DNA from: Thermococci archaeon
GTDB lineage: Archaea > Methanobacteriota_B > Thermococci > Methanofastidiosales > B48-G16
Direction: 5' to 3'
Length of the DNA stretch: 5,276 bases
Assembly: GCA_030668905.1 (NCBI GenBank)
Contig: DAOVEQ010000087.1
Span: 1 to 5,276 of the forward strand
Part shown: positions 1-4,797 of the stretch, piece after piece
How the letters are laid out: each line of letters opens with the position of its first letter
Position numbering within the stretch: position 1 is the first letter of the stretch
The notes under the pieces: generated by a model
What the model was told of the DNA's origin: nothing
Database searches by the model: none
The model's input: only the letters and a program-made list of their open reading frames with translations
Translations under genes and position numbers: made by a program

Positions 1-1
1 T

Positions 2-859
2 GCAAGGTATAGTCGTGAGGATATATTTAGAAATGTGAATTTCGAAGATATATTCAGAGACCTTTTTGGAAACTCTGATAGTATTTTTAAAGATTTTTTT
101 AAGTTTAATTTTGGAGGAGATTTTTTTAGAAGAGCAGAGAGGGGTAGAGACATAAATGCAGGAATAGAAATAGAGTTAGAAGATGTTGCCTTCGGAACTA
201 AAAAAAATCTTACCTATACAAGAACTAAAAGATGCGATTACTGTAATGGTACGGGAGCAGAAAATCCAGAAGATTTTAAAACGTGCGATCTTTGCAAAGG
301 AAATGGTGAGGTAAAAGAAGTGAAGAGAATGGGATTTTCCCAGTTTGTGAGGATAACACCATGTCCTCGATGTCACGGTAGAGGAAAGATAATTACAAAA
401 AAATGTAAATACTGCAATGGAAACGGAAAACTCAGAGAAAAAAGTTCTGTGGTGGTAGAAATTCCGAAGGGAATAAGAGACGGTGTAAGTCTCAGATATA
501 AGGAAATGGGAGAATATAGGGGAAGTTATGGTGATCTCTACGTTACGATCAGGGTAAAGCCTCACAGGTTCTTCAAACGAGATGGAAACAATGTAATATA
601 CAGAGCAGAGATCAGTTTTCCAGAAGCGGTTCTAGGGACAAAGATAGAAGTACCAACGCTTTACGGCAATGAAATGATCAAGATCCCATCAGGAATACAG
701 TACAGCAACGAAATAAAACTGAGAGGTAAAGGACTGCCCAGAATGGGATCTTTTGGAAAAGGAGATCAGATAGTCAAGATAGTTTTTAGAACACCGGAAA
801 AATTGAGCAGAAGAGAAAAAGAACTTTATAAAGAGTTGCTGGAACTGGGTTCTTCATAA
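2..859 (+). CDS. dnaJ: Molecular chaperone DnaJ (Hsp40), 5'-truncated by window edge
   Basis: DnaJ is the cytosolic Hsp40 co-chaperone that delivers unfolded clients to DnaK and stimulates its ATPase. The reading frame is open from base 2 to a TAA at 857-859 (285 visible codons), so the GTG at 35 is internal; the J-domain with its HPD motif must lie upstream of the window. Numbering from the first visible codon, residues 13-48 form a linker rich in Phe but poor in Gly where the G/F region is expected. Four CxxCxGxG zinc-binding repeats follow (Cys 78/81, 95/98, 121/124, 135/138), and then the beta-rich C-terminal client-binding domains with recognisable family blocks (VEIPKGIRDG, GDLYVTIRV, KLRGKGLP). 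In bacteria and archaea dnaJ usually follows dnaK and grpE, which would be further left. No promoter is visible here. Identification is secure; the linker composition is the only oddity. Confidence 0.95.
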   Translation, partial: ARYSREDIFRNVNFEDIFRDLFGNSDSIFKDFFKFNFGGDFFRRAERGRDINAGIEIELEDVAFGTKKNLTYTRTKRCDYCNGTGAENPEDFKTCDLCKGNGEVKEVKRMGFSQFVRITPCPRCHGRGKIITKKCKYCNGNGKLREKSSVVVEIPKGIRDGVSLRYKEMGEYRGSYGDLYVTIRVKPHRFFKRDGNNVIYRAEISFPEAVLGTKIEVPTLYGNEMIKIPSGIQYSNEIKLRGKGLPRMGSFGKGDQIVKIVFRTPEKLSRREKELYKELLELGSS

Positions 860-866
860 ACTCAAT

Positions 867-883
867 CAAAAATCTATTTAAAT
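867..883 (+). promoter_or_regulatory. Archaeal TATA box/BRE for adk
   Basis: An A/T box (ATTTAAAT, 876-883) preceded by an A-rich BRE-like stretch lies 21-28 bases before the adk ATG. That is the usual distance from TATA box to transcription start in archaea, so transcription should begin at or next to the ATG and give a leaderless mRNA. No Shine-Dalgarno sequence precedes the ATG, which agrees. A second A/T-rich run at 886-895 is too close to the start to be the main box. Confidence 0.6.
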
Positions 884-903
884 GAATATAAAAATTTACA
901 TTC

Positions 904-1548
904 ATGAGATTAATTTTACTGGCTCCTCCGGGAGCAGGAAAAGGAACGCAGGCAGAACTTATAGAACAGAAATTCAAGGTAGCCCATATATCTACAGGTG
1001 ATCTTCTCAGAGAAGCTGTCGAGAAAGGAACAATACTTGGTTTAAAAGCAAAAAAATATATGGATAAAGGCGAACTGGTCCCTGACGAAATAGTTATAGG
1101 AATAATAAAGGATAAAATTAAGGATTTGAATGATTTTATTCTGGATGGTTTCCCGAGAACATTGGAACAGGCAAAAATTTTAGATAGAATACTCGATGTA
1201 GAAGGAAAAAAATTAGATACTGTCATAGAGATTCAGGCGCCTGATGAAAGACTTGTTAAAAGAGCTGTCGGAAGATTATCATGTAAATGTGGTGAGGTTT
1301 ATCATGAGATATACAATCCTCCTAGGACAGAAGGTATCTGTGGCAGATGCGGGGGAAAACTCTATAAAAGGGAAGATGACACTGCAGAAACAATGTACAG
1401 CAGGATAAAAACATATAAAATGAAAACTATGCCTCTCATAAAATATTATTTCCAGAAAGGCATATTAAGAACAGTGAACGGCGATCAGGATATAGAGAAA
1501 GTTTTTTGGGAAATAGAAAAAAATCTAAACAAAATAAAAAAAGATTAG
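904..1548 (+). CDS. adk: Adenylate kinase, zinc-finger LID type
   Basis: Catalyses ATP + AMP = 2 ADP in the cytosol and sets the adenylate energy balance. The 214 residues are the standard length of the long-form enzyme. Visible signatures are the P-loop at 7-15 (APPGAGKGT, Lys13), the AMP-binding STGDLLR (30-36), DGFPRT (81-86), LID arginines Arg120/Arg124, KREDD (155-159) and Arg167. The LID carries four cysteines (127, 129, 146, 149), which suggests a structural zinc site. Two deviations stand out: the first P-loop Gly is Ala7, and the first Cys pair is CxC rather than CxxC, one residue shorter than the usual alignment. The ATG at 904 is chosen because the protein begins exactly as family members do and a TATA box lies 21-28 bases upstream. 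Its TAG overlaps the stop of the convergent aminopeptidase. Confidence 0.95.
   Translation: MRLILLAPPGAGKGTQAELIEQKFKVAHISTGDLLREAVEKGTILGLKAKKYMDKGELVPDEIVIGIIKDKIKDLNDFILDGFPRTLEQAKILDRILDVEGKKLDTVIEIQAPDERLVKRAVGRLSCKCGEVYHEIYNPPRTEGICGRCGGKLYKREDDTAETMYSRIKTYKMKTMPLIKYYFQKGILRTVNGDQDIEKVFWEIEKNLNKIKKD
1517..1542 (-). terminator. Candidate U-tract terminator of the aminopeptidase mRNA
   Basis: On the minus strand, beginning 3 bases past the aminopeptidase stop, there are two runs of seven T (complement of 1536-1542 and 1517-1523) with further T-rich sequence between them. Archaeal intrinsic termination is driven mainly by U-tracts, often without a hairpin. The tract is the complement of the Lys/Asn-rich codons at the adk C-terminus, so it lies wholly inside the opposing gene. 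The role is inferred from sequence only. Confidence 0.5.
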
Positions 1549-2639
1549 ATTAAGAATTTTCCATTTTCGTAGAAAACTTCGCCGTCAGCATATATCTTTC
1601 CATTTTTCATGTCTTTTAAAATGTCCCAGTGGATACTTGAAAAGTTCTTTCCACCTGACTCAGGGATCGCTCTCCCAAGAGCCAGATGCATTGTTCCTCC
1701 CATTTTTTCATCAAAAAGCATGTTTTTTGTAAACCTCTGGACTCCATAGTTTGTCCCGATCGCTATCTCTCCTATCCTTTTAGCACCATCAATCTCAAGT
1801 AGTTTTTTAAGTAAATCTTCACCCTTTGCAGCTTTTGCGTCTATAACCTCGCCGTCTTTAAAAGTTAACTTTATATCTTCAATCTCTTCCCCCATGTATA
1901 TCCCGGGGTACGTGAATCGTATCTTTCCGTTTGCAGAGTCCTCTATTGGTCCTGTAAATACCTCACCGTCCGGGAGATTCTTTTTACCGTCGCAGTTTAT
2001 CCATTTTCTTCCCTCTGTAGAGAGTGTAAGGTCTGTATCCTCACCTACAAATCTCAATTCACTCTTTTTGTTGAGATAATCCGCCACTTTTTCTTGTTTC
2101 ACGGAGAGTTTTTTCCATTCTTCTATAGGATTATCTTTATCAAGAAACAATGTTCCGTATACGAAATCTCTGTACTCTATAAGAGACATTCCAGCCTCCT
2201 GAGCCATTGCCTGTGTGGGGTACGGTGCCAATGTCCATTGCAACTCTCCTTTCGCTTCTCTCTCCATAAATATCTTATTCAACTCTGCATTTGCAGCAAC
2301 TCTCGTCGCCATTCTCCCAGGATCCACGTTGTTCATATTTTTTGTATTGTAATCTGCCCAGATGCTGATAAAAATATCTATTTTTTCAATAGAATATTTT
2401 CTTACAGGGGAAACATATTTCAACTGTTTTTCCGAAGCATATTTGAAGTATATGTCAGATATATTCTCGGGTTCCAGCTTTATCTCAACATTTGCGCCTT
2501 TCATTATTAAATTCTCATAGATCTTTTCGATCAGGGGAGCAGAAAGGATCGAGCTCTGCATCATGACCAAGTCTCCTTCTTTTACCTTAACAGAGTAGCC
2601 TGTTATTATATTCGCCAGTTTTGATAACATTTTAATCAC
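1545..2639 (-). CDS. M29-family metallo-aminopeptidase (AmpS/aminopeptidase T type)
   Basis: Predicted cytosolic two-metal exopeptidase that removes N-terminal residues from peptides. The 364 residues show the family's C-terminal catalytic blocks in order: NLPDGEVFTGPIEDS (221-235), YPGIYMGEEIEDI (244-256), RIGEIAIGTN (288-297), LFDEKMGGTMHLALGRAIPE (308-327) and SSIHWDILKD (334-343). Likely metal or catalytic residues among these are Glu226, Glu291, Glu311, His317, His337 and Asp339, assigned by motif rather than alignment. No signal peptide or membrane segment is apparent. The start is ambiguous: GTG at 2639 fits a leaderless transcript from the A/T box at 2659-2668, while ATG at 2630, three codons in, could use GTGAT (which includes the GTG) as a Shine-Dalgarno-like site and would begin MLSKLAN. 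It is convergent with adk (stop codons overlap) and divergent from rnpB. Family call is firm; substrate preference cannot be read. Confidence 0.92.
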   Translation of the reverse strand: MIKMLSKLANIITGYSVKVKEGDLVMMQSSILSAPLIEKIYENLIMKGANVEIKLEPENISDIYFKYASEKQLKYVSPVRKYSIEKIDIFISIWADYNTKNMNNVDPGRMATRVAANAELNKIFMEREAKGELQWTLAPYPTQAMAQEAGMSLIEYRDFVYGTLFLDKDNPIEEWKKLSVKQEKVADYLNKKSELRFVGEDTDLTLSTEGRKWINCDGKKNLPDGEVFTGPIEDSANGKIRFTYPGIYMGEEIEDIKLTFKDGEVIDAKAAKGEDLLKKLLEIDGAKRIGEIAIGTNYGVQRFTKNMLFDEKMGGTMHLALGRAIPESGGKNFSSIHWDILKDMKNGKIYADGEVFYENGKFLI

Positions 2640-2658
2640 TGATCGATTTTATAGGTAA

Positions 2659-2668
2659 GATATAAAAA
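2659..2668 (-). promoter_or_regulatory. TATA box for the aminopeptidase gene (shared with rnpB)
   Basis: Read on the minus strand the box is TTTTTATATC, preceded by a purine-rich AAAAG that could act as a BRE. It lies 20-29 bases before the GTG at 2639, so the start of transcription should fall at or just before the start codon. The same bases form the rnpB TATA box on the other strand. A second A/T run (complement of 2646-2653) is too close to the coding start to serve. Confidence 0.5.
2661..2668 (+). promoter_or_regulatory. TATA box for the RNase P RNA gene
   Basis: TATAAAAA lies 22-29 bases before the first base of the P1 helix at 2690, the canonical archaeal spacing. A purine-rich GGTAAGA just upstream may be the BRE. 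The match between the box position and an independently defined RNA 5' end supports both calls. Confidence 0.65.
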
Positions 2669-2689
2669 CTTTTACTCCGAGTATTAATT

Positions 2690-2971
2690 GCGTGAGCGAT
2701 CTGCAGTTTCGGGCTTTAAGCCTGAGGAAGCTCTATCCATGCAACTGGAACTGGGTTCAGGAGAGATCCTTTGATAAGGGAACAGAAACGAAACCTGTGA
2801 TACAGAAGGATATGATTCTGAAAAAGATGAAGACTGTGTCAGGAAGGATGAAACGGCCCTTTCCCCAGGCATGCAAGACCAAACTAAGTCGATGAGTTCC
2901 AGTTTGAGACAAAGGTAGGTCGCTTAGTCAAATACTGCAAGTACAGAAGGTAGGCTATAGGTCGCTCACGC
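2690..2971 (+). ncRNA. rnpB: RNase P RNA, archaeal type
   Basis: Catalytic RNA of ribonuclease P, which removes the 5' leader from tRNA precursors together with archaeal protein subunits. The ends are set by a perfect 10-bp P1 helix, 2690-2699 with 2962-2971. Inside it are P2 (2702-2707 with 2934-2939) and a short P3 hairpin (2710-2715 with 2719-2724). P4 pairs 2729-2737 with 2949-2956 and leaves U2732 bulged, the hallmark of RNase P. Conserved blocks are present: GAGGAAGCTC (2724-2733), AACAGAAACGAAACC (2781-2795), GAAACGGCC near 2850, ATGCAAGACCAAAC (2871-2884) and ACAGAAGGTAGGCTATAGG (2943-2961). At about 282 nt it is compact. ORFs reading through it on either strand are chance. The TATA box is at 2661-2668; the gene ends 5 bases before the stop of the convergent phoU-like gene. 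Confidence 0.94.
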
Positions 2972-2976
2972 TTTAC

Positions 2977-3540
2977 TTATACCCAGAAGTTCTCCATCTC
3001 TTTTTTTCCATCCTCTGGTCCTTCGGCATAGATAATATCCTTTTCTTTAAACTTTAAATTGTCCAGCCTGTAGATATAATCGTTTCCTCTCTTTACCAGA
3101 AATATGTGCATGCCCGTATTTGTCTTAATCTTTAGTTCTCCTACAGTCTTGTCTATCATCTTGGAGTTTCTATTTACAGTTTCTTTTATTATTATCTCAT
3201 CCGCTTCCTTCATAGCGTCTACAAAGATCGGATGTATCTTTTCTCTGAAAACATTTTCAGCTATCTTTAATGCAGCATCAGCTATTACCTCGGCAGCGTT
3301 TGCTATCTCCAGGATAGCTATAAGTTTTTCCGCTTCTTCTGTTCTTGCCGCTCTCAATGTTATGAGTTTCAATTTATAATTTAATTTGTCCATTTTTTTC
3401 TCTAAATCAAAGACCTCCCCAGCTATCTCCTCGTTGCAGTAAAGAAGCGACGTGTAAGCGAGATCTATCATCAACTCAGATGTATCTTTTATATCAACCA
3501 AGATATCTTTTATACCCCGGAGATCAATTTCTCCATTCAT
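2977..3540 (-). CDS. PhoU/TrkA-C domain regulatory protein, second of tandem pair
   Basis: Probable cytosolic regulator of an ion channel or transporter. The 187 residues comprise a helical PhoU-like domain (about 8-110, with DTSELMIDLAYTSLL and LEKKMDKLNYKLK) and a C-terminal TrkA-C/RCK-C-like ligand-binding domain (about 115-185, with GELKIKTNTGMHIFLVKRG). It is clearly paralogous to the gene just upstream. Its start is taken as ATG 3540 rather than the further upstream ATG 3579: GGGGAG sits 4 bases before it, and the resulting N-terminus matches the paralogue. It overlaps the end of the upstream gene by 17 bases, implying translational coupling. The TrkA-C part has drifted from the paralogue: the GDILLVRG turn is replaced by KDIIYAEG. 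Families of this kind (PhoU + TrkA_C, COG3273-like) often neighbour MgtE-like cation transporters in archaea; none is in this window. Confidence 0.87.
   Translation of the reverse strand: MNGEIDLRGIKDILVDIKDTSELMIDLAYTSLLYCNEEIAGEVFDLEKKMDKLNYKLKLITLRAARTEEAEKLIAILEIANAAEVIADAALKIAENVFREKIHPIFVDAMKEADEIIIKETVNRNSKMIDKTVGELKIKTNTGMHIFLVKRGNDYIYRLDNLKFKEKDIIYAEGPEDGKKEMENFWV
3001..3007 (+). terminator. Candidate U-tract terminator of rnpB
   Basis: A run of seven T inside a pyrimidine stretch lies 30 bases past the mature 3' end of the RNase P RNA. It would end the precursor within the 3' coding end of the opposing phoU-like gene, whose Lys codons create the tract. This is the first strong T-run downstream of rnpB; the call is inferred from archaeal U-tract termination. 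Confidence 0.4.
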
Positions 3541-4117
3541 CTGTCTCCCCACTGCATATCTTTCTAAGAAGTTTCTCACCTTCCTCGGTACCTCTCACTA
3601 ACAGTATGTCTCCTTCTTTCAATACGGCTTCTTTATCGGGATTATAAATTCTCTTTTTTCCTCTCTTTATACTTATTATATACTCCCCCGTAGCTGTAGC
3701 CAATTCGCTTTTCCTTATCTTTAATCCTGCAAGTTTCGAGTTATTTTTTATCACAACTCTCGCTATTTTTTCTTCCGCCTCCCTCAGCGCCTGAAGTATA
3801 ACAGGATGAATCTTGAAGTCTCTTTTGATAATATTAGATATGTCCCCCGCAGCATTTGCTATATCCTCCGAGGCAGATGCGACTTCCAGGATTTCAGAGA
3901 TATTTTCAGCGTCCTCTTTCGTTCTTGCGGCAAGCATGGCAATTGTTTTAATTTTATAGTTAAGTTCACCCATTCTTTCTTCAAGTTCATGAACTTCTTC
4001 GGCTATCTCATCATTATCAAAAAAAACTGAGGAGTAAGCTAAGTCTAAAACTAACTCTGATATATCTTTCATCTCAGTGAATATATCTTTTACATTCATT
4101 TCCTCGTCTTCCATCAT
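3524..4117 (-). CDS. PhoU/TrkA-C domain regulatory protein, first of tandem pair
   Basis: Probable cytosolic regulator of cation (K+ or divalent metal) flux. The 197 residues contain a PhoU-like helical domain (about 8-110; DISELVLDLAYSSVF, ELEERMGELNYKIK, AMLAARTKEDAENI, ASASEDIANAAGDI) and a TrkA-C-like domain (about 118-190; GEYIISIKRG, KEGDILLVRG), the small RCK-C fold that binds ligands in potassium channel and transporter regulators. Regular acidic heptad-like patterns suit helix-bundle dimerisation. The ATG at 4117 is preferred because a TATA box lies 20-28 bases upstream and no Shine-Dalgarno precedes it, which points to a leaderless mRNA; ATG 4114 and ATG 4099 are alternatives. It shares an operon with the downstream paralogue. 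The ligand and the controlled transporter cannot be read from the sequence. Confidence 0.9.
   Translation of the reverse strand: MMEDEEMNVKDIFTEMKDISELVLDLAYSSVFFDNDEIAEEVHELEERMGELNYKIKTIAMLAARTKEDAENISEILEVASASEDIANAAGDISNIIKRDFKIHPVILQALREAEEKIARVVIKNNSKLAGLKIRKSELATATGEYIISIKRGKKRIYNPDKEAVLKEGDILLVRGTEEGEKLLRKICSGETDEWRN
3545..3550 (-). promoter_or_regulatory. Shine-Dalgarno site deciding the start of the second phoU-like gene
   Basis: GGGGAG on the minus strand, 4 bases before ATG 3540 and inside the coding end of the upstream paralogue. It selects ATG 3540 over ATG 3579, and contrasts with the SD-free first gene of the operon. Confidence 0.7.
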
Positions 4118-4136
4118 CTAATAATCATTTTCCGAG

Positions 4137-4145
4137 TATATAAAA
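4137..4145 (-). promoter_or_regulatory. TATA box for the phoU-like operon
   Basis: TTTTATATA on the minus strand, 20-28 bases before ATG 4117. The spacing predicts transcription starting at the ATG and hence a leaderless first cistron. It is the only plausible promoter box in the gap to the GNAT gene in this direction. Confidence 0.65.
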
Positions 4146-4209
4146 CTTGTTCCTTTTCATTCTGATGGTTTTTTTATGTTGGGTCGTGGGTTTCCAGAAA
4201 ATATTCTCA

Positions 4210-4228
4210 GGCTTTGCGAAGCCGCAAA
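4210..4228 (-). repeat. Overlapping small inverted repeats in the gap after the GNAT gene
   Basis: The 142-base gap 4118-4259 holds the phoU-operon TATA box and, 32 bases past the GNAT stop, two mutually exclusive hairpins. One pairs GGCTT (4210-4214) with AAGCC (4219-4223) across a 4-base loop; the other pairs TTTGCG (4213-4218) with CGCAAA (4223-4228) across AAGC. No long T-run follows on either strand, so it is at best a weak terminator or mRNA 3'-end structure for the GNAT transcript. I see no gene or RNA family in the gap. Confidence 0.35.
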
Positions 4229-4259
4229 TACAAAGTTGTGAAAGTATCGTCTATACTCA

Positions 4260-4784
4260 TTACAATTTTAATTCTAAATGTATATCCCCAGGTTCTAATT
4301 CAAATAATTCTTTATTTGTATCCCTTGTTATTTCACAACCCAGATGCATGTAAAAATCAACTGTGGATTGTGACGGTATTGATGATATGTATAATTTTTT
4401 TGCTCCCAACTCTTTTGCTTTTAGTTTTATTTTATTTACTAGCCTCTTACCGATTCCTTTTTTTCTATAATTCTTACCAATGTGTAAAAATTCAAGTTGT
4501 AGCTGATCATTATTCTTTCCAATAAACTTATTTGTTATTGTTGCAATACCAACCATTTTTTCATTATCAAATGCCCCGTATACGAACCCGTCGTTGTCGT
4601 ATAGCTTATAAAGCCTGGAAATATGCTCTTTTACTTTATCAGAATTCCATGGAGGTATATCATAGTGCTCCTTCTTTAATTTCAATTTCCCATTAATTAA
4701 GTAATAAATTCTTTCAACAGTTTCACTGCGATCTATGTTCCCGATCTTTTCTATCTCTTCCCGGGCTACCAATCTGATATCCAT
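4260..4784 (-). CDS. GNAT-family N-acetyltransferase
   Basis: Predicted cytosolic enzyme that transfers acetyl from acetyl-CoA to an amine; the substrate is unknown. With the start at ATG 4784 it has 174 residues. The acetyl-CoA pyrophosphate loop is YRKKGIGKRL, with the R-x-x-G-x-G pattern at Arg107, Gly110 and Gly112, preceded by the beta strand LQLEFLHI. The C-terminal part (KKLYISSIPSQSTVDFYMHLGC, then LFELEPGDIHLE) matches a common GNAT group found in bacteria and archaea. ATG 4784 is chosen over ATG 4811 because GAGGAG lies 4 bases before it; the longer form would translate that purine-rich leader into a Lys/Arg-rich tail and overlap the upstream gene. It follows the alpha/beta hydrolase by 13 bases, so the two are almost certainly co-transcribed. 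Base composition looks more A/T-rich than the neighbouring phoU-like genes, which may mean horizontal acquisition. Confidence 0.88.
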   Translation of the reverse strand: MDIRLVAREEIEKIGNIDRSETVERIYYLINGKLKLKKEHYDIPPWNSDKVKEHISRLYKLYDNDGFVYGAFDNEKMVGIATITNKFIGKNNDQLQLEFLHIGKNYRKKGIGKRLVNKIKLKAKELGAKKLYISSIPSQSTVDFYMHLGCEITRDTNKELFELEPGDIHLELKL

Positions 4785-4788
4785 AATT

Positions 4789-4794
4789 CTCCTC
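4789..4794 (-). promoter_or_regulatory. Shine-Dalgarno site deciding the GNAT start
   Basis: GAGGAG on the minus strand, 4 bases before ATG 4784 in the 13-base gap after the hydrolase stop. It fixes the start at 4784 and shows SD-led initiation for an internal cistron. Confidence 0.7.
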
Positions 4795-4797
4795 TTT

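Noticed and set aside
176..565. 129-codon minus-strand ORF antisense to dnaJ
   Set aside because: It mirrors the well-supported dnaJ frame; the protein is low-complexity Ser/Phe-rich with no motif and no promoter or SD.
786..1226. 146-codon minus-strand ORF across the dnaJ end and adk
   Set aside because: It spans two recognised genes and the adk promoter; Ser/Ile/Phe-rich shadow translation without family features.
2094..2510. 138-codon plus-strand ORF inside the aminopeptidase gene
   Set aside because: Cys/Phe/His-rich translation typical of an antisense shadow; the opposite strand is a clear M29 enzyme.
2692..2895. Plus-strand ORF of 67 codons, and a minus-strand ORF at 2684-2872, as small protein genes
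   Set aside because: Both lie inside the RNase P RNA; the sequence is explained by its helices and conserved blocks, and neither has an SD or protein-like composition.
4158..4215. Possible C/D box RNA (TGATGG near 4162, weak D-box candidates)
   Set aside because: The C box is imperfect and no properly spaced D box or second box pair is present.
4207..4260. 17-codon minus-strand ORF overlapping the GNAT stop
   Set aside because: Too short to judge, no SD of its own, and largely made of the hairpin sequence; kept only as a note in the findings.
4147..4525. Plus-strand ORFs (4147-4353, 4214-4525) that look hydrophobic, as small membrane proteins
   Set aside because: Most of their length is antisense to the GNAT gene; hydrophobicity follows from T-rich complement of Lys/Glu/Asn codons, and no SD or well-placed promoter supports them.
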